A DNA stretch of 64,000 nt from Paenibacillus sp. FSL M7-0420 (GCF_038002345.1 NZ_JBBOCJ010000001.1:7440001-7504000), one strand, 5' to 3'; positions 1-10,455 are shown, numbered from the stretch's first letter. The notes: generated from the sequence alone by a model not told the origin. A program made the numbers and translations.

Positions 1-1520
1 AAGTCGGCGATAGCCTGATATTGATCCTCCAGACTGCGGGATACCGAGATGAAGATGGGCAGCAGCTGTTTGTAGGCTTTGGCGTGGGCAGTAACCGGCT
101 CATGCCGGTGAGTGGAGCCAATCATGCTGAAGACAGCATCCAAGGAATCGATCCGGCGGATGGCGTATAATCCCAGTACGACTGCGCCGAGGCAAGAGCT
201 CTCGAAGCTCTCAGGGACGACTACCTCCTGATCGAAAATATCCGCCATCATCTGCCGCCATAGCTCCGAGCGGGCGAAGCCGCCGGTAGCCAGGATTCTA
301 ACGGGCTCGCCGATACATTCCTCCATGGCCAGCAATACGGTATACATATTGAAGATGACACCTTCCAGCACCGCACGGATCATATGCTCCTTACGGTGAT
401 TCATGCTTAACCCGAAGAAGGAGCCGCGGGCATCGGGATTCCACAGCGGTGCACGTTCTCCGGTCAGATACGGATGGAAGAGCAGTCCGTTACTGCCGGG
501 CGGCACCTGCTCGGCGATCCGGGTTAATACTTCGTAGGGATCAATGCCCAGGCGCTTCGCGGTCTCCACTTCAGATGCGGCGAACTCATCACGCACCCAG
601 CGGAAGAGCATCCCGCCATTATTCACGGGGCCGCCAATCACCCAATGCTTGTCTGTCAGGGCGTAGCAGAAGATCCGTCCTTTGGGATCGGTAAGCGGAT
701 GGTCAACTACAGTACGTATTGCACCGCTTGTGCCTATCGTTGCAGCGATTACCCCCGGCTCCATGGCCCCTACGCCCAGATTGGACAGAACGCCGTCACT
801 GGCACCCACTACAAACGGAGTGTCTGTGAGCAGACCGAGCTTTCCGGTAAGCTCCGGAAGCAGTCCCTGCAGGATATGGGTGGTGGGGACCAGACGGGAT
901 AGCCGCTCTGGAGTAACACCGGCAATCTGGAGCGCCTCCTCGTCCCAGTCGAGCTTCTCCAGATTGAACATGCCGGTGGCAGAGGCGATGGAATGGTCAA
1001 TCACATATTCTCCGAACAACCGGAAGAAGATATATTCTTTGATGGAGATGAATTTGTAGGTCTGCCGGAACAGCTCGGGCTGCTCTTCGCCCAGCCACAT
1101 CAGCTTGGTGATTGGAGACATAGGGTGTATAGGCGTTCCTGTCCGCAGATACAGCTCATGTCCATTCAATTCATCCTTCAACCGCCGGGCATAGCGGCTG
1201 CTCCGGTTATCAGCCCAGGTGATACAGGCGGTGAGCGGCTTACCCGCAGGGTCTACAGCGATGACGCTATGCATAGCGGAGCTGAAGGAGACCAGCAGAA
1301 TGGATTCAGGGGTTGCAAGGCTCTCCTGCATGACCGATGCTATGGTATGAATTACGGCTTCCAGAATCTGCTCCGGGTCCTGTTCTGCGACAGAGGGGGA
1401 GGGCTGATGCAGCGGATAGCCCTGATTGCTCTGAGCGACAATTGTTCCGTTCTCCTCAAAGAGGACAGCCTTCGTGCTGGTGGTTCCAATATCAACGCCA
1501 ATCATATAGGATGTACTCAA
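1..1520 (-). CDS. gntK: gluconokinase-type FGGY carbohydrate kinase (3' end cut by window)
   Basis: The minus-strand frame is open from 1520 to the window edge, about 506 codons, close to the usual 500-515 residues of the family, so only the last few residues are missing. The N-terminus reads MIGVDIGTTSTKAVLFEENG, the FGGY phosphate-1 motif; an ATIGTSGAIR segment matches the second phosphate motif, and TGERAPLWNPDARG is typical of gluconokinases and xylulokinases. The enzyme would phosphorylate a sugar acid or sugar with ATP in the cytosol. The start is either TTG at 1520, eight bases after an AGAAGGA ribosome site, or ATG at 1505; I prefer TTG. It diverges from the his operon. Gluconate as substrate is inferred from overall resemblance and not proven. 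Confidence 0.8.
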   Translation of the reverse strand, partial: MSTSYMIGVDIGTTSTKAVLFEENGTIVAQSNQGYPLHQPSPSVAEQDPEQILEAVIHTIASVMQESLATPESILLVSFSSAMHSVIAVDPAGKPLTACITWADNRSSRYARRLKDELNGHELYLRTGTPIHPMSPITKLMWLGEEQPELFRQTYKFISIKEYIFFRLFGEYVIDHSIASATGMFNLEKLDWDEEALQIAGVTPERLSRLVPTTHILQGLLPELTGKLGLLTDTPFVVGASDGVLSNLGVGAMEPGVIAATIGTSGAIRTVVDHPLTDPKGRIFCYALTDKHWVIGGPVNNGGMLFRWVRDEFAASEVETAKRLGIDPYEVLTRIAEQVPPGSNGLLFHPYLTGERAPLWNPDARGSFFGLSMNHRKEHMIRAVLEGVIFNMYTVLLAMEECIGEPVRILATGGFARSELWRQMMADIFDQEVVVPESFESSCLGAVVLGLYAIRRIDSLDAVFSMIGSTHRHEPVTAHAKAYKQLLPIFISVSRSLEDQYQAIAD

Positions 1521-1656
1521 GCCGTCAGTCCTTCTTTCTGCTTCTGAATTAGATACCGGGAATACTTAATGGAGGAAATAAAGTACAATCATATTAACTT
1601 ATTATATTCGCCGCTTATCCCGGTGGCAAAAGGAACTCTGTAATTCAAGCGAATTG

Positions 1657-1686
1657 TTGACGCAAAAGGATGGTCCGTGATACGAT
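1657..1686 (+). promoter_or_regulatory. candidate sigma-A promoter of the his operon
   Basis: TTGACG (1657-1662) and TACGAT (1681-1686) are separated by 18 bases and lie about 80 bases before hisZ. I see no T-box specifier or terminator in the short leader, so no obvious attenuation control. Confidence 0.55.
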
Positions 1687-1768
1687 ATTGCCACTACTTT
1701 ACTTTGCTACCACTTTACCATGATAAAGCATTTGATGATACCCTTTAACATATCCGATGAGGTGAACA

Positions 1769-2992
1769 ATGAAGATGGCCAAACCAAAGGGATTTGAAAA
1801 GCCTGCCGGCGTAAGAGATTATCTCCCGCGTGCGGTAACGAAGCTGCGCAAGATCGAGAAGGATGTACTTCACTGTATGAGCCGCTGGGGCTACCGGCAG
1901 ATGATTACGCCTACTCTTGAATATTACGATACGGTCGGTGTAGCCAGCTCTACATCGGATCAGAAGCTGTATAAATTGCTGAACAACCGTGGGCAGGCGC
2001 TGGTACTGCGTTCAGAAATGACGGCACCTGTAGCCCGTGTGGTCTCCTCTCTATTGAAGGATGAGCCGCTGCCGCTGCGATTGTCCTACCATGCCAACGT
2101 CTTCCGGGCCATTGAAGAAGAGGCCGGGCGGGAGGCAGAATTCTTTCAGACCGGTGTAGAGCTTGTCGGTGACGATTCGCCGGAGGCTGACGCGGAGGTA
2201 GTCGCGCTGGCAATTGCTTCACTGCAGGCGGCGGGCGTAAAGTCTTTTAAAATAGCAATTGGACATGTGGGCTTCCTCGACGGCCTCTTTCAGGAGGCGG
2301 TCTCCGGCCTGCCCCAGGCTCAGGAGGAGCTGAAGAGCCATCTGCTCAGCCGCGATTATGTAGCCTTCCGCGAGACGCTGCGGCGTCTTGAGCTGTCTGC
2401 TGCCCAGAAGCAGGAGCTGGACGGACTGCTGCGGCTGCGCGGCGGGAAGGAGATCTGCGGTCAGGCGCTGGAGCTGAGCAACCATCCGGTGGCGCGCGCA
2501 TCGATCGAGCATCTGTGCAAGGTATGGGAGGTGCTGGTTGCTTACGGTGTCTCGGAGCATGTGCTGATTGATCTGACGATGATCGGTGATTTCTCTTACT
2601 ATACAGGCATGACCTTCGAGGGATATGCTTCCGAGCTGGGCTTCCCGGTATGCAGCGGCGGCCGGTATGACAACCTGCTGCAGCAATTCGGGCGTCCGAT
2701 TCCCTCCACCGGCTTCTCCCTGAAGACCAACCGTATTCTGGATGGAGTCTCCGGGCTGCTGGAAGAGGAAGAGCTGCCGATTCTGGTCCAGTACGATGCA
2801 CTGCGGCGCCAAGAGGGTCTTGCCGAGGCTGCGAGGCTGCGCTCGGAAGGGCATGCTGTGGTTACACGGCTGGCAACCGGCCCGGAGGAGCTGAAGACCG
2901 TGAAGCGGCTGGATGCGGATACTATTCAGGCAGAGGGCGAGCTGTACGGAGAGATATACACGTTCGTATCGTTTGTCAGCGAGCACGGGTGA
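1769..2992 (+). CDS. hisZ: ATP phosphoribosyltransferase regulatory subunit HisZ
   Basis: HisZ is a class II histidyl-tRNA-synthetase-like protein without charging activity; it forms a complex with the short form of HisG and is needed for activity and histidine feedback. The 407 residues begin with KPAGVRDYLPRAV followed by class II synthetase-like blocks (VLRSEMTAPVAR near residue 85-95, and SGGRYDNLLQQFG near 300). Its presence fits the short HisG encoded next. The ATG at 1769 follows GATGAGGTG. It is the first gene of the his operon; the 83-base gap to hisG is the largest inside the operon. Confidence 0.95.
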   Translation: MKMAKPKGFEKPAGVRDYLPRAVTKLRKIEKDVLHCMSRWGYRQMITPTLEYYDTVGVASSTSDQKLYKLLNNRGQALVLRSEMTAPVARVVSSLLKDEPLPLRLSYHANVFRAIEEEAGREAEFFQTGVELVGDDSPEADAEVVALAIASLQAAGVKSFKIAIGHVGFLDGLFQEAVSGLPQAQEELKSHLLSRDYVAFRETLRRLELSAAQKQELDGLLRLRGGKEICGQALELSNHPVARASIEHLCKVWEVLVAYGVSEHVLIDLTMIGDFSYYTGMTFEGYASELGFPVCSGGRYDNLLQQFGRPIPSTGFSLKTNRILDGVSGLLEEEELPILVQYDALRRQEGLAEAARLRSEGHAVVTRLATGPEELKTVKRLDADTIQAEGELYGEIYTFVSFVSEHG

Positions 2993-3078
2993 GCGGAGCA
3001 AGATTAAGAAATGGAACCATGAAGTCATATAGATGCAGATGTTAAAGAAGCGGAAACACGAAACGGGGGCGGGTATTG

Positions 3079-3723
3079 ATGGCACAGATTCTTAAGGTAG
3101 CCATGCCGAAAGGCCGGATTTACAATAAAGCGGCAGAGCTGTTCCGTCAGGCGGGACTGCCGATTCCTCCCGATGGAGAAGAGTCGCGCAAGCTGGTGAT
3201 TTCCTTGCCGGAGGCCGGAATGGAGTTCATTCTGGCCAAGCCGGTGGATGTGCCCACTTATGTAGAGTATGGAGTGGCGGATATCGGCATTGTCGGCAAA
3301 GATGTATTGCTGGAGGAGAGCCGCGATGTGTACGAGCTGCTGGATCTCGGGATCGCCCGCTGCCGGATGTCGATTATCGGGCTTCCGAACTGGCAGCCGG
3401 GCATTCAGCAGCGGGTAGCTACCAAGTACCCGAACGTGGCTTCACGGTATTTCCGTGAGCAAGGCCAGCAGGTGGAGGTGGTGAAGCTGAACGGCTCCAT
3501 CGAGCTGGCACCGCTGATCGGGCTGGCTGACCGGATTGTGGATATGGTAGAAACCGGCCAGACGCTGAAGGATAACGGTCTGGTGGAGATGACGAGCATC
3601 TTCGAGATTACCAGCCGCCTGGTGGCGAACCGGGTAAGCTACCGGATGAAGAATGAGGAGATTCAGCAGCTGTGCGACCGGCTGCAGGCTGTTATTGCAG
3701 AACCGGGGTTGCAGGTAAAATAA
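3079..3723 (+). CDS. hisG: ATP phosphoribosyltransferase catalytic subunit, short form
   Basis: It catalyses the first step of histidine synthesis, joining ATP and PRPP. At 214 residues it is the short HisG lacking the C-terminal regulatory domain, which explains the adjacent his[29 protein letters not shown] and [20 protein letters not shown] with the [15 protein letters not shown]-binding segment are all family signatures. A TTG at 3076 directly precedes the ATG; I take the ATG at 3079. It lies between hisZ and hisD in the same orientation. Confidence 0.95.
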   Translation: MAQILKVAMPKGRIYNKAAELFRQAGLPIPPDGEESRKLVISLPEAGMEFILAKPVDVPTYVEYGVADIGIVGKDVLLEESRDVYELLDLGIARCRMSIIGLPNWQPGIQQRVATKYPNVASRYFREQGQQVEVVKLNGSIELAPLIGLADRIVDMVETGQTLKDNGLVEMTSIFEITSRLVANRVSYRMKNEEIQQLCDRLQAVIAEPGLQVK

Positions 3724-3759
3724 TATAAGCAAAACTATAAGCTCAAGGGGGAAGCGGCG

Positions 3760-5070
3760 GTGAAGATCCAGTCCAGTAAGGAATTTAAACTGCAGCGTGA
3801 GGTGGAATACGGCACGCCGGAGCAGAACAAGGCCGTACGTGAAATCGTGGCCGATATCAAGCGGGAAGGCGACGCGGCACTGCTCCGTTATACGGAGCGC
3901 TTCGACGGCGCTGTACTGACGCCAGCGCAGCTGCGCGTAACGCCGGAGGAGCTTGAGGCCGCCTACGGCCGGGTAGAGGAGTCCTTCGTGACGGCGATCC
4001 GCGCAGCAGCCGTGAACATCCGTGCGTTCCATGCGCGGCAGAAACGCAATTCCTGGATGGATCTGCAGCCGGACGGCACGATCCTCGGCCAGATCATCCG
4101 CCCGCTGAAGCGCGTGGGCGTCTATGTTCCCGGCGGCAAGGCGGCCTACCCGTCCTCGGTGCTGATGAACGTGATTCCGGCACAGATCGCCGGGGTGCCG
4201 GAGATCGTGATGGTGACGCCGCCTTCGACGGGCGGCTCTGAAGGTATTGATCCCTATATTCTCGTGGCCGCCGCTGAAGCGGGCGTACACGAGATCTACC
4301 GCGTAGGCGGCGCGCAGGCCATCGCCGCCCTCGCCTTCGGCACGGAATCAATCGTGCCGGTCGACAAGATCTGCGGGCCAGGGAACATCTACGTGGCCCT
4401 GGCCAAGCGCGAGGTCTACGGCGCTGTCGACATCGACAGCATCGCCGGACCGAGCGAGATCGTCGTGCTCGCCGACGATACCGCCGAGGCCGCCTACATC
4501 GCGGCCGACCTGCTCTCGCAGGCCGAGCACGACGAGATGGCGTCGGCGATCCTCGTGACGCCGTCGCAGCGTCTCGCGGAGGCGGTGGCTGCCGAGGTCG
4601 AGCGGCAGCTGCAGGCCTTGCCGCGCGAGCAAATCGCGCGGGCATCGGTAGAGAACTACGGCGCGATTATCGTCGTAGACTCGCTTGAGGAGGGCATCTC
4701 CGTGGTGAACCGGCTGGCGCCGGAGCATCTGGAGATTGTGGTGAACGACCCGATGGGGCTGACCGGCGCAATTGAGAACGCCGGAGCGATCTTCCTCGGG
4801 CCGTACAGCTCGGAGCCGGTCGGCGACTACTTCGCCGGACCGAACCATATTATACCGACGAATGGCACAGCGCGGTTCTCCTCGCCTGTAGATGTGGATG
4901 ACTTCATCAAGAAGTCCAGCCTGATCTATTACAGCAAGGAAGCGCTGATGCGGGACGGGGCGGCGATTATGGAGCTTGCCCGGCGCGAGGGGCTGGAAGG
5001 CCATGCACGCGCCATCGAAATCCGGCTAACGAACGAAGCGAAAGGTGGAGACACAAATGGAGAACAATAA
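3760..5070 (+). CDS. hisD: histidinol dehydrogenase
   Basis: HisD carries out the last two steps, oxidising L-histidinol to histidine with two NAD+ and a zinc ion. The 436 residues match the family length. Signatures include [33 protein letters not shown], the SQAEHDE zinc-ligand segment and NRLAPEHLE. The GTG start at 3760 lies behind AAGGGGGAAG. The central part (about 4000-4600) is markedly richer in G+C than its neighbours, with many GCC/GCG codons. The 3' end overlaps hisB by 14 bases, suggesting translational coupling. Confidence 0.96.
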   Translation: MKIQSSKEFKLQREVEYGTPEQNKAVREIVADIKREGDAALLRYTERFDGAVLTPAQLRVTPEELEAAYGRVEESFVTAIRAAAVNIRAFHARQKRNSWMDLQPDGTILGQIIRPLKRVGVYVPGGKAAYPSSVLMNVIPAQIAGVPEIVMVTPPSTGGSEGIDPYILVAAAEAGVHEIYRVGGAQAIAALAFGTESIVPVDKICGPGNIYVALAKREVYGAVDIDSIAGPSEIVVLADDTAEAAYIAADLLSQAEHDEMASAILVTPSQRLAEAVAAEVERQLQALPREQIARASVENYGAIIVVDSLEEGISVVNRLAPEHLEIVVNDPMGLTGAIENAGAIFLGPYSSEPVGDYFAGPNHIIPTNGTARFSSPVDVDDFIKKSSLIYYSKEALMRDGAAIMELARREGLEGHARAIEIRLTNEAKGGDTNGEQ

Positions 5071-5668
5071 CAACGAACTGGCGCTGCGTAAGGCCGGACT
5101 TAGCCGTACAACCAATGAAACGGACATCAAGCTAACCTTTGCCGTAGACGGCAGCGGGGTTTCGGAACTGGAGACCGATGTGCCTTTCTTGAATCATATG
5201 CTGGACTTGTTCACGAAGCATGGACAGTTTGACCTGAACGTGCAGGCACGGGGCGACATTGATATTGATGACCATCACACGGTAGAGGACATCGGCATCT
5301 GTCTGGGACAGGCTCTGCGCGAAGCGCTGGGCGACAAAAAAGGGATCAAGCGGTACGCCAGTGTCTTCGTCCCTATGGACGAAGCGCTGGCTCAGGTAGT
5401 GATTGATATCAGCAACCGTCCGCATTTTGAATACCGGGCGGAGTATCCTTCCCAGCAGGTGGGCAGCTTCTCCACGGAGCTCGTTCATGAATTCCTCTGG
5501 AAATTCGCGCTGGAAGCCAGAATTACGCTGCATGTCATCGTACATTACGGCTCCAACACCCACCATATGATAGAAGCAGTATTCAAGGCATTGGGACGGG
5601 CACTGGACGAAGCGACTATCGTAGATCCGCGTGTGAAGGGCGTACCTTCGACGAAGGGAGTGCTGTAG
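5057..5668 (+). CDS. hisB: imidazoleglycerol-phosphate dehydratase
   Basis: This is the monofunctional HisB, which dehydrates imidazoleglycerol phosphate using manganese. [39 protein letters not shown] and [10 protein letters not shown] are the classical metal-binding and core motifs. No phosphatase domain is fused, which fits the separate PHP phosphatase downstream. I choose the ATG at 5057, with AAAGGTGGAG seven bases upstream, over the in-frame GTG at 5045, giving 203 residues. It overlaps hisD by 14 bases and ends two bases before hisH. Confidence 0.95.
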   Translation: MENNNNELALRKAGLSRTTNETDIKLTFAVDGSGVSELETDVPFLNHMLDLFTKHGQFDLNVQARGDIDIDDHHTVEDIGICLGQALREALGDKKGIKRYASVFVPMDEALAQVVIDISNRPHFEYRAEYPSQQVGSFSTELVHEFLWKFALEARITLHVIVHYGSNTHHMIEAVFKALGRALDEATIVDPRVKGVPSTKGVL

Positions 5669-5669
5669 C

Positions 5670-6290
5670 ATGGCTGTTGCAATCGTCGATTATGGCATGG
5701 GCAACCTGCACAGTGTCAGTAAGGCGGTAGAGCGGCTGGGGTATACGAGTCTTGTAACCTCGGATGCCGCCGAGATTCTGGCGGCAGACAGTGTCATTCT
5801 GCCGGGTGTCGGTGCCTTTGGCGATGCGATGGAACACCTCCGCGAGAGCGGAATGGATGTGGTAGTCCGGGCCGCAGCAGAAGCGGGACAGCCTGTGCTG
5901 GGCATCTGCCTCGGGATGCAGCTGCTGTTCAGCAGTAGCGAGGAGCATGGCGAGCATCAGGGGCTGGAGCTTCTGCCCGGCGCAGTGGTGCGCTTCGCCC
6001 CCCGGGACGGCTACAAGGTGCCACATATGGGCTGGAACAAGCTGAGCTTCCGCCAGCCAGAGAGTCCGCTGCTAACCGGTCTGACGGAGGGCCATGTGTA
6101 CTTCGTGCACTCTTATCATGCACTTGCGGCGGACAGCGAGCTGCTGGCCGTTACAGACTACGGACATCCGGTAACGGCTATTGTGGGCCGCGGCAATGTC
6201 TACGGTATGCAGTTCCACCCGGAGAAGAGCGGGGAGCTTGGCATCAAGCTGCTGGGTAATTTCCTGAGGCTCCAGGCACAGCAGGCCTAG
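5670..6290 (+). CDS. hisH: imidazole glycerol phosphate synthase, glutamine amidotransferase subunit
   Basis: HisH releases ammonia from glutamine and channels it to HisF. The 206-residue class I amidotransferase has the nucleophile segment GICLGMQLLF, with Cys in GICLG, and the C-terminal MQFHPEKSG that supplies His and Glu. MAVAIVDYGMGNLHSVSKA is the typical N-terminus. It starts directly after the hisB stop, so it is coupled, while its partner hisF comes two genes later. Confidence 0.96.
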   Translation: MAVAIVDYGMGNLHSVSKAVERLGYTSLVTSDAAEILAADSVILPGVGAFGDAMEHLRESGMDVVVRAAAEAGQPVLGICLGMQLLFSSSEEHGEHQGLELLPGAVVRFAPRDGYKVPHMGWNKLSFRQPESPLLTGLTEGHVYFVHSYHALAADSELLAVTDYGHPVTAIVGRGNVYGMQFHPEKSGELGIKLLGNFLRLQAQQA

Positions 6291-6332
6291 CCTGCCTGAA
6301 TCACTAATTTGCAATGAAAGCGGGGAGTATTC

Positions 6333-7082
6333 ATGTCTTCTTTTATCCTATATCCGGCGATTGATATCCGGGACGGCAAGTGTGTCCGGCTGCAGCAGGG
6401 TGATTATGCCCAAGAGACGATCTATAACGACAGTCCGGTAGAGGTAGCTAAGTCATGGGAAGAGCAGGGCGGGCAGTATATCCATCTGGTGGATCTGGAC
6501 GGAGCCAAAGCAGGCTGCCCCGTGAATGATGCCATCATTGGAGCCATTGCGAAGCATGCGAATGTTCCTGTACAGGTCGGCGGGGGTCTCCGTACTCTTG
6601 CCGATGTCGAGAAGCTGCTGGGCCTTGGCGTCAGCCGGGTGATTATCGGAACGGCGGCCATTAATGATCAGGCTTTTACAGAAGCAGTTCTTGCCAAATA
6701 CGGCGACAAAGTTGCCATCGGCATCGATGCCCGCAACGGCTATGTGGCTACGCACGGCTGGCTTAATACGTCTGAGGTCCGCGCGGAAGATCTGGCCAGA
6801 GAGCTGGCCGCCAAAGGTGCCGAGACCTTCATCTATACCGATATCTCCCGTGACGGGATGATGCAGGGGCCGAACGTGGAAGGCATTCTGTCTATGGCCA
6901 AGGCAAGCGGCCGCAGCGTAATCGCCTCCGGCGGAGTGACCAGCCTTAATGATCTGCAGCGCCTGAACGTACATAGCGGCAGCGGAATCGGCGGGGCGAT
7001 TGTGGGCAAGGCGCTGTATACCGGCAATATTGTTCTGGCTGAAGCGCTGCAGGCCCTGGGCCAGTCCTCCGGATTGCGGTAA
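6333..7082 (+). CDS. hisA: phosphoribosylformimino-5-aminoimidazole carboxamide ribotide isomerase
   Basis: HisA isomerises ProFAR to PRFAR on a TIM barrel. The 249 residues contain [19 protein letters not shown] with the N-terminal catalytic Asp, [10 protein letters not shown], and [14 protein letters not shown] with the second catalytic Asp, and a C-terminal [18 protein letters not shown] lies before the ATG. It is flanked by hisH and hisF as in many Firmicutes. Confidence 0.96.
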   Translation: MSSFILYPAIDIRDGKCVRLQQGDYAQETIYNDSPVEVAKSWEEQGGQYIHLVDLDGAKAGCPVNDAIIGAIAKHANVPVQVGGGLRTLADVEKLLGLGVSRVIIGTAAINDQAFTEAVLAKYGDKVAIGIDARNGYVATHGWLNTSEVRAEDLARELAAKGAETFIYTDISRDGMMQGPNVEGILSMAKASGRSVIASGGVTSLNDLQRLNVHSGSGIGGAIVGKALYTGNIVLAEALQALGQSSGLR

Positions 7083-7107
7083 GTCTATACTAGGGAGGGG
7101 TCTTGGG

Positions 7108-7866
7108 ATGTTGGCGAAACGGATTATTCCCTGTCTGGATGTGAAGGACGGGCGTGTGGTAAAAGGCGTGAATTTTGTGAATCTGCGCGATGCCGGAGAT
7201 CCGGTGGAGCTTGCGGCGCTGTACGACCGCGAGGGCGCGGATGAGCTGGTATTCCTGGATATTTCCGCTTCTGTGGAAGGCAGGGCGACCATGATTGAAG
7301 TGGTGCGGCAGACGGCGGGTGAGATTGCCATTCCCTTCACGGTGGGCGGGGGCATCTCGACCCCGGAGGATATGAAGCGGATTCTGCGTGCCGGAGCGGA
7401 CAAGATCGGCATTAACACGGCCGCTGTCAATAATCCCCGGCTGATTCTGGAAGGGGCCCGTCACTTCGGCTCCCAGTGCATTGTAGTGGCGATGGATGCC
7501 AAATATAATGAGGCTTGGGGCGAATGGGAAGTGTATACGCACGGCGGACGTACGCCCACGGGCATCCGGGCCTTGAACTGGGCCAAGGAAGCTGAGCGGC
7601 TGGGGGCCGGCGAGATTCTGCTTACAAGTATGGATGCGGACGGGACCAAGGACGGCTTCGACCTGAAGCTGACGGCGGCAGTCAGTGATCTGCTGAGTAT
7701 TCCAGTGATTGCTTCCGGCGGGGCCGGGAGAATTGAACATTTCTATGATGTATTTACGGAAGGCCGGGCAGATGCCGGACTTGCGGCAACCATTTTTCAC
7801 TATAAAGAGATTGCTATTCATGATCTGAAGGCTGATCTGAAGCAAAGAGGAGTAGAGATCCGATGA
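7108..7866 (+). CDS. hisF: imidazole glycerol phosphate synthase, cyclase subunit
   Basis: HisF takes ammonia from HisH and converts PRFAR to imidazoleglycerol phosphate and [25 protein letters not shown] at the N-terminus, the VGGGIS phosphate-binding turn and [14 protein letters not shown] are diagnostic. The frame is open further upstream inside hisA, but the ATG at 7108 follows a GGGAGGGG ribosome site and matches the family N-terminus; this gives 252 residues. The stop overlaps the hisIE start by four bases. Confidence 0.96.
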   Translation: MLAKRIIPCLDVKDGRVVKGVNFVNLRDAGDPVELAALYDREGADELVFLDISASVEGRATMIEVVRQTAGEIAIPFTVGGGISTPEDMKRILRAGADKIGINTAAVNNPRLILEGARHFGSQCIVVAMDAKYNEAWGEWEVYTHGGRTPTGIRALNWAKEAERLGAGEILLTSMDADGTKDGFDLKLTAAVSDLLSIPVIASGGAGRIEHFYDVFTEGRADAGLAATIFHYKEIAIHDLKADLKQRGVEIR

Positions 7867-8582
7867 GCGAGGATAAAAAGACTATTGCACAGAGCCAGCA
7901 AGAGGCAGTGTCCGGCATCCGCTGGAATGAATCAGGCCTGCTGCCTGCTGTCATTCAGGATGCGCGCACCCTGGAGGTATTAATGTTCGCCTATATGAAT
8001 CCTGAGTCGCTGCAGCGCTCCCTTGCGAGCGGCCAGACCTGGTTCTGGAGCCGTTCACGCAGCGAGCTGTGGCATAAGGGGGGGACGTCTGGCAATACGC
8101 AGGCGATCACCTCGATCCATTACGATTGTGACAGCGATACGCTGCTGGTGAAGGTAGTGCCGGAGGGACCGGCCTGCCATACCGGGGAGAACAGCTGCTT
8201 CTTCCGCGAGGTTCCGCTTGATTCACCGGCAAACGTAACTGACACTGCCGGGGCTGCCGTGAACGCTGCTGAAGCAGAGAGCGGCCGGTTTGCAGTACTC
8301 GGGGAGCTGGAGCGTGTTATTGCCGAGCGTGAGGTGAACCGTCCTGAGGGGGCGTATACGACCTATCTGTTCGACAAGGGCGTGGACAAGATCCTGAAGA
8401 AGGTCGGTGAGGAAGCCTCCGAGACGATCATTGCCGCCAAAAACAAGGATAATGCCGAGCTGCGCCTGGAGGTCAGCGATCTGATCTATCACCTGCTGGT
8501 GCTGCTGCAGGAGCGCAAGCTTCCGCTGGATGAGATTCTGGAAGAGCTGAGCGCCCGCCATGAACGGCCTCGCCGCGATTAG
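7863..8582 (+). CDS. hisI: bifunctional phosphoribosyl-AMP cyclohydrolase / phosphoribosyl-ATP pyrophosphatase
   Basis: This is the HisIE fusion covering steps two and three of the pathway. Residues about 20-125 form the cyclohydrolase domain ([32 protein letters not shown] and [12 protein letters not shown] with zinc and magnesium ligands). Residues about 145-235 form the pyrophosphatase domain ([17 protein letters not shown] and the ExxD helix [11 protein letters not shown]). A linker of about 20 residues rich in Ala separates them. The ATGA overlap with hisF suggests coupled translation. Confidence 0.95.
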   Translation: MSEDKKTIAQSQQEAVSGIRWNESGLLPAVIQDARTLEVLMFAYMNPESLQRSLASGQTWFWSRSRSELWHKGGTSGNTQAITSIHYDCDSDTLLVKVVPEGPACHTGENSCFFREVPLDSPANVTDTAGAAVNAAEAESGRFAVLGELERVIAEREVNRPEGAYTTYLFDKGVDKILKKVGEEASETIIAAKNKDNAELRLEVSDLIYHLLVLLQERKLPLDEILEELSARHERPRRD

Positions 8583-8596
8583 GAGGAACTTTCAGC

Positions 8597-9424
8597 ATGC
8601 ACATCGATTATCATACCCATCATGAACGCTGCGGTCATGCGGTCGGGAAGCTGGAGGAGTATGTGCAGCGGGGCATCGCTCTGGGGCTTGAGCAGCTCGG
8701 GCTGTCGGATCATCTGCCGCTTATCCATGTCGACCCGGACCACTACTATCCCGAGATGGCTATGCCTCTTGCGGAGCTTCCGCGATATGTGGAGGAATGC
8801 CTTACGCTGAAGGAGCGCTACCGGGGCACGATTGAGCTGCGGGTCGGGCTGGAGGCGGATTATATTGAGGGATATGAGGAACAGATCCGCGAGCTTTTGG
8901 CACCGTATCCCTGGGATTATCTGATTGGTTCGGTGCATTTCCTGGGAGAATGGGATATTACCGACCACCGGCAGACCCATGGCTGGGAAGGCCAGGATAT
9001 AATGGCGGTATACCGCAGGTATTATGATGCTGTACAGAAGTCGGCGTTATCGGGATTATATGATATTATAGGACATATGGACGTCATCAAAAGGTTCGGT
9101 TACGGACCCCGGACGCCGGAGGACCTGGCGGAGGCCAGAGCGCTTGAGCTGGATACGCTGAAGATCATCGCCCGCAGCGGAACCGCCATGGAGCTGAATG
9201 CTTCCGGGCTGACCAAGCCGTGCGCCGAGATGTTTCCGGCAGAGCATGTGCTGGTCCAGGCGCTGGCGCTAGGCATTCCGCTCACGGTTGGCTCTGATGC
9301 GCATGATCCCATGAAGCTGGGAGACGGCTTAACAGAGGCCCGGGACATGCTCTGGCGCACCGGCTTCCGCGAACTGGCCGTCTTTGAAGGACGCCGCCGT
9401 ACATCCGTTCCGTTCAATATATAA
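8597..9424 (+). CDS. hisJ: histidinol-phosphatase, PHP family
   Basis: It removes phosphate from histidinol phosphate, the step missing from the monofunctional HisB. The 275 residues open with the PHP metal motif DYHTHHERCGHA, followed by LSDHLPL, GLEADYI, the IGSVHFLG block, YDIIGHMDVIK and the late GSDAHDP motif. It begins 14 bases after hisIE with AGGAGG and completes the pathway within this single operon. The name hisJ follows the usage for the B. subtilis-type enzyme. Confidence 0.9.
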   Translation: MHIDYHTHHERCGHAVGKLEEYVQRGIALGLEQLGLSDHLPLIHVDPDHYYPEMAMPLAELPRYVEECLTLKERYRGTIELRVGLEADYIEGYEEQIRELLAPYPWDYLIGSVHFLGEWDITDHRQTHGWEGQDIMAVYRRYYDAVQKSALSGLYDIIGHMDVIKRFGYGPRTPEDLAEARALELDTLKIIARSGTAMELNASGLTKPCAEMFPAEHVLVQALALGIPLTVGSDAHDPMKLGDGLTEARDMLWRTGFRELAVFEGRRRTSVPFNI

Positions 9425-9447
9425 ATTTATAATCCCAGGAGGGTACT

Positions 9448-10395
9448 ATGCATCATCAATTACGGATTTTTTCCGGTTCGTCGAATCCGAAGCTTGCCGC
9501 TGATATTGCGGAGCGCCTTGGTGCGCCGCTTGGCCAGATCAAGTTGACCCGTTTCAAAAGCGGCGAGATTTATGTGCATTATGAAGAGAGCATCCGGAAC
9601 TGCGACGTATTTTTGGTGCAATCCCTGGCTCATCCGATTAACGAGCTGTTTGTAGAGCTGCTGGTCATGATTGATGCCGCCAAGCGCGCATCGGCCAGAA
9701 CGGTGAACATTATCGTTCCCTATTACGGGTACGCCCGGCAGGAGCGTAAGTCCGCACCACGTGAGCCGATCTCGGCCAAAATGGTCGCCGATGTGCTGAC
9801 CACCGCCGGCGCAACGCGCGTCATTACGATTGATCTGCATGCTGCAGCCATACAGGGATTCTTCAATATTCCGGTGGATCATCTGACTGCGCTTGATCTG
9901 ATCAGCGGTTATCTGAAGGTGAAGGGGCTTACCGATCTGGTCGTGGTCTCCCCGGATGCGGGACGCGCGTCTATGGCGGAGAAGCTGGCCAGCCGGCTGG
10001 ATTCGCCGTTCGCCATCATGATCAAGAAGCGTCCGGCGCATAATGAATCGGTGATTACGCATGTCATTGGTGATGTGGAAGGCAGGACGCCGATCATTAT
10101 CGAGGATCTTATTGATACCGGAACGACTATCGTCAATGTGGTGGAGGGCCTGAAGGAGCGGGGCGCCCGGAACAGTATCGTCTGTGCTACGCACGGACTG
10201 TTCTCCGGGGATGCGCTTGAGCGGATGGATCATCCCAATATCGACGAGATTGTCATTACCGATTCGATTGCCCTGCCGGACGAGCATTCCAGCAGATTCG
10301 CAGTGCTCTCGGTAGCTCCCATGCTGGCTGAGGCCACTCGTATTATCATCGAGGGCGGTTCCATAGATAAGCTGTTCAGAGACGCGGGGATTTAA
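9448..10395 (+). CDS. prs: ribose-phosphate pyrophosphokinase paralogue
   Basis: The protein resembles PRPP synthetase, which joins ATP and ribose 5-phosphate. The 315 residues show YYGYARQERK with the flexible catalytic loop, DLHAAAIQGFF, and a PRPP-loop-like EDLIDTGTT. Several sites are diverged from housekeeping enzymes as I know them: RFKSGE in place of RF(S/A)DGE, SPDAGR in place of SPDHGG or SPDAGG, and EDLIDTG in place of DD(L/I/M)IDTxG. I therefore call it a second, specialised Prs. It is the last gene of the his operon, 23 bases after hisJ, and would supply PRPP to HisG. The housekeeping copy is expected elsewhere in the genome. Confidence 0.8.
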   Translation: MHHQLRIFSGSSNPKLAADIAERLGAPLGQIKLTRFKSGEIYVHYEESIRNCDVFLVQSLAHPINELFVELLVMIDAAKRASARTVNIIVPYYGYARQERKSAPREPISAKMVADVLTTAGATRVITIDLHAAAIQGFFNIPVDHLTALDLISGYLKVKGLTDLVVVSPDAGRASMAEKLASRLDSPFAIMIKKRPAHNESVITHVIGDVEGRTPIIIEDLIDTGTTIVNVVEGLKERGARNSIVCATHGLFSGDALERMDHPNIDEIVITDSIALPDEHSSRFAVLSVAPMLAEATRIIIEGGSIDKLFRDAGI

Positions 10396-10411
10396 CTCCC
10401 GCGTCTTTTTT
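10381..10411 (+). terminator. terminator of the his operon
   Basis: GACGCGGG pairs with CCCGCGTC around a short loop and is followed by a run of six T. The 5' arm overlaps the last codons and stop of the prs paralogue. Confidence 0.9.
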
Positions 10412-10455
10412 ATTGTGAATGAGGCACAAGATAACCTATCCTTCTATTTCTCGCT

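Noticed and set aside
1521..1768. A histidine T-box leader before hisZ
   Set aside because: The transcript leader is only about 80 bases and has no T-box sequence, specifier stem or terminator.
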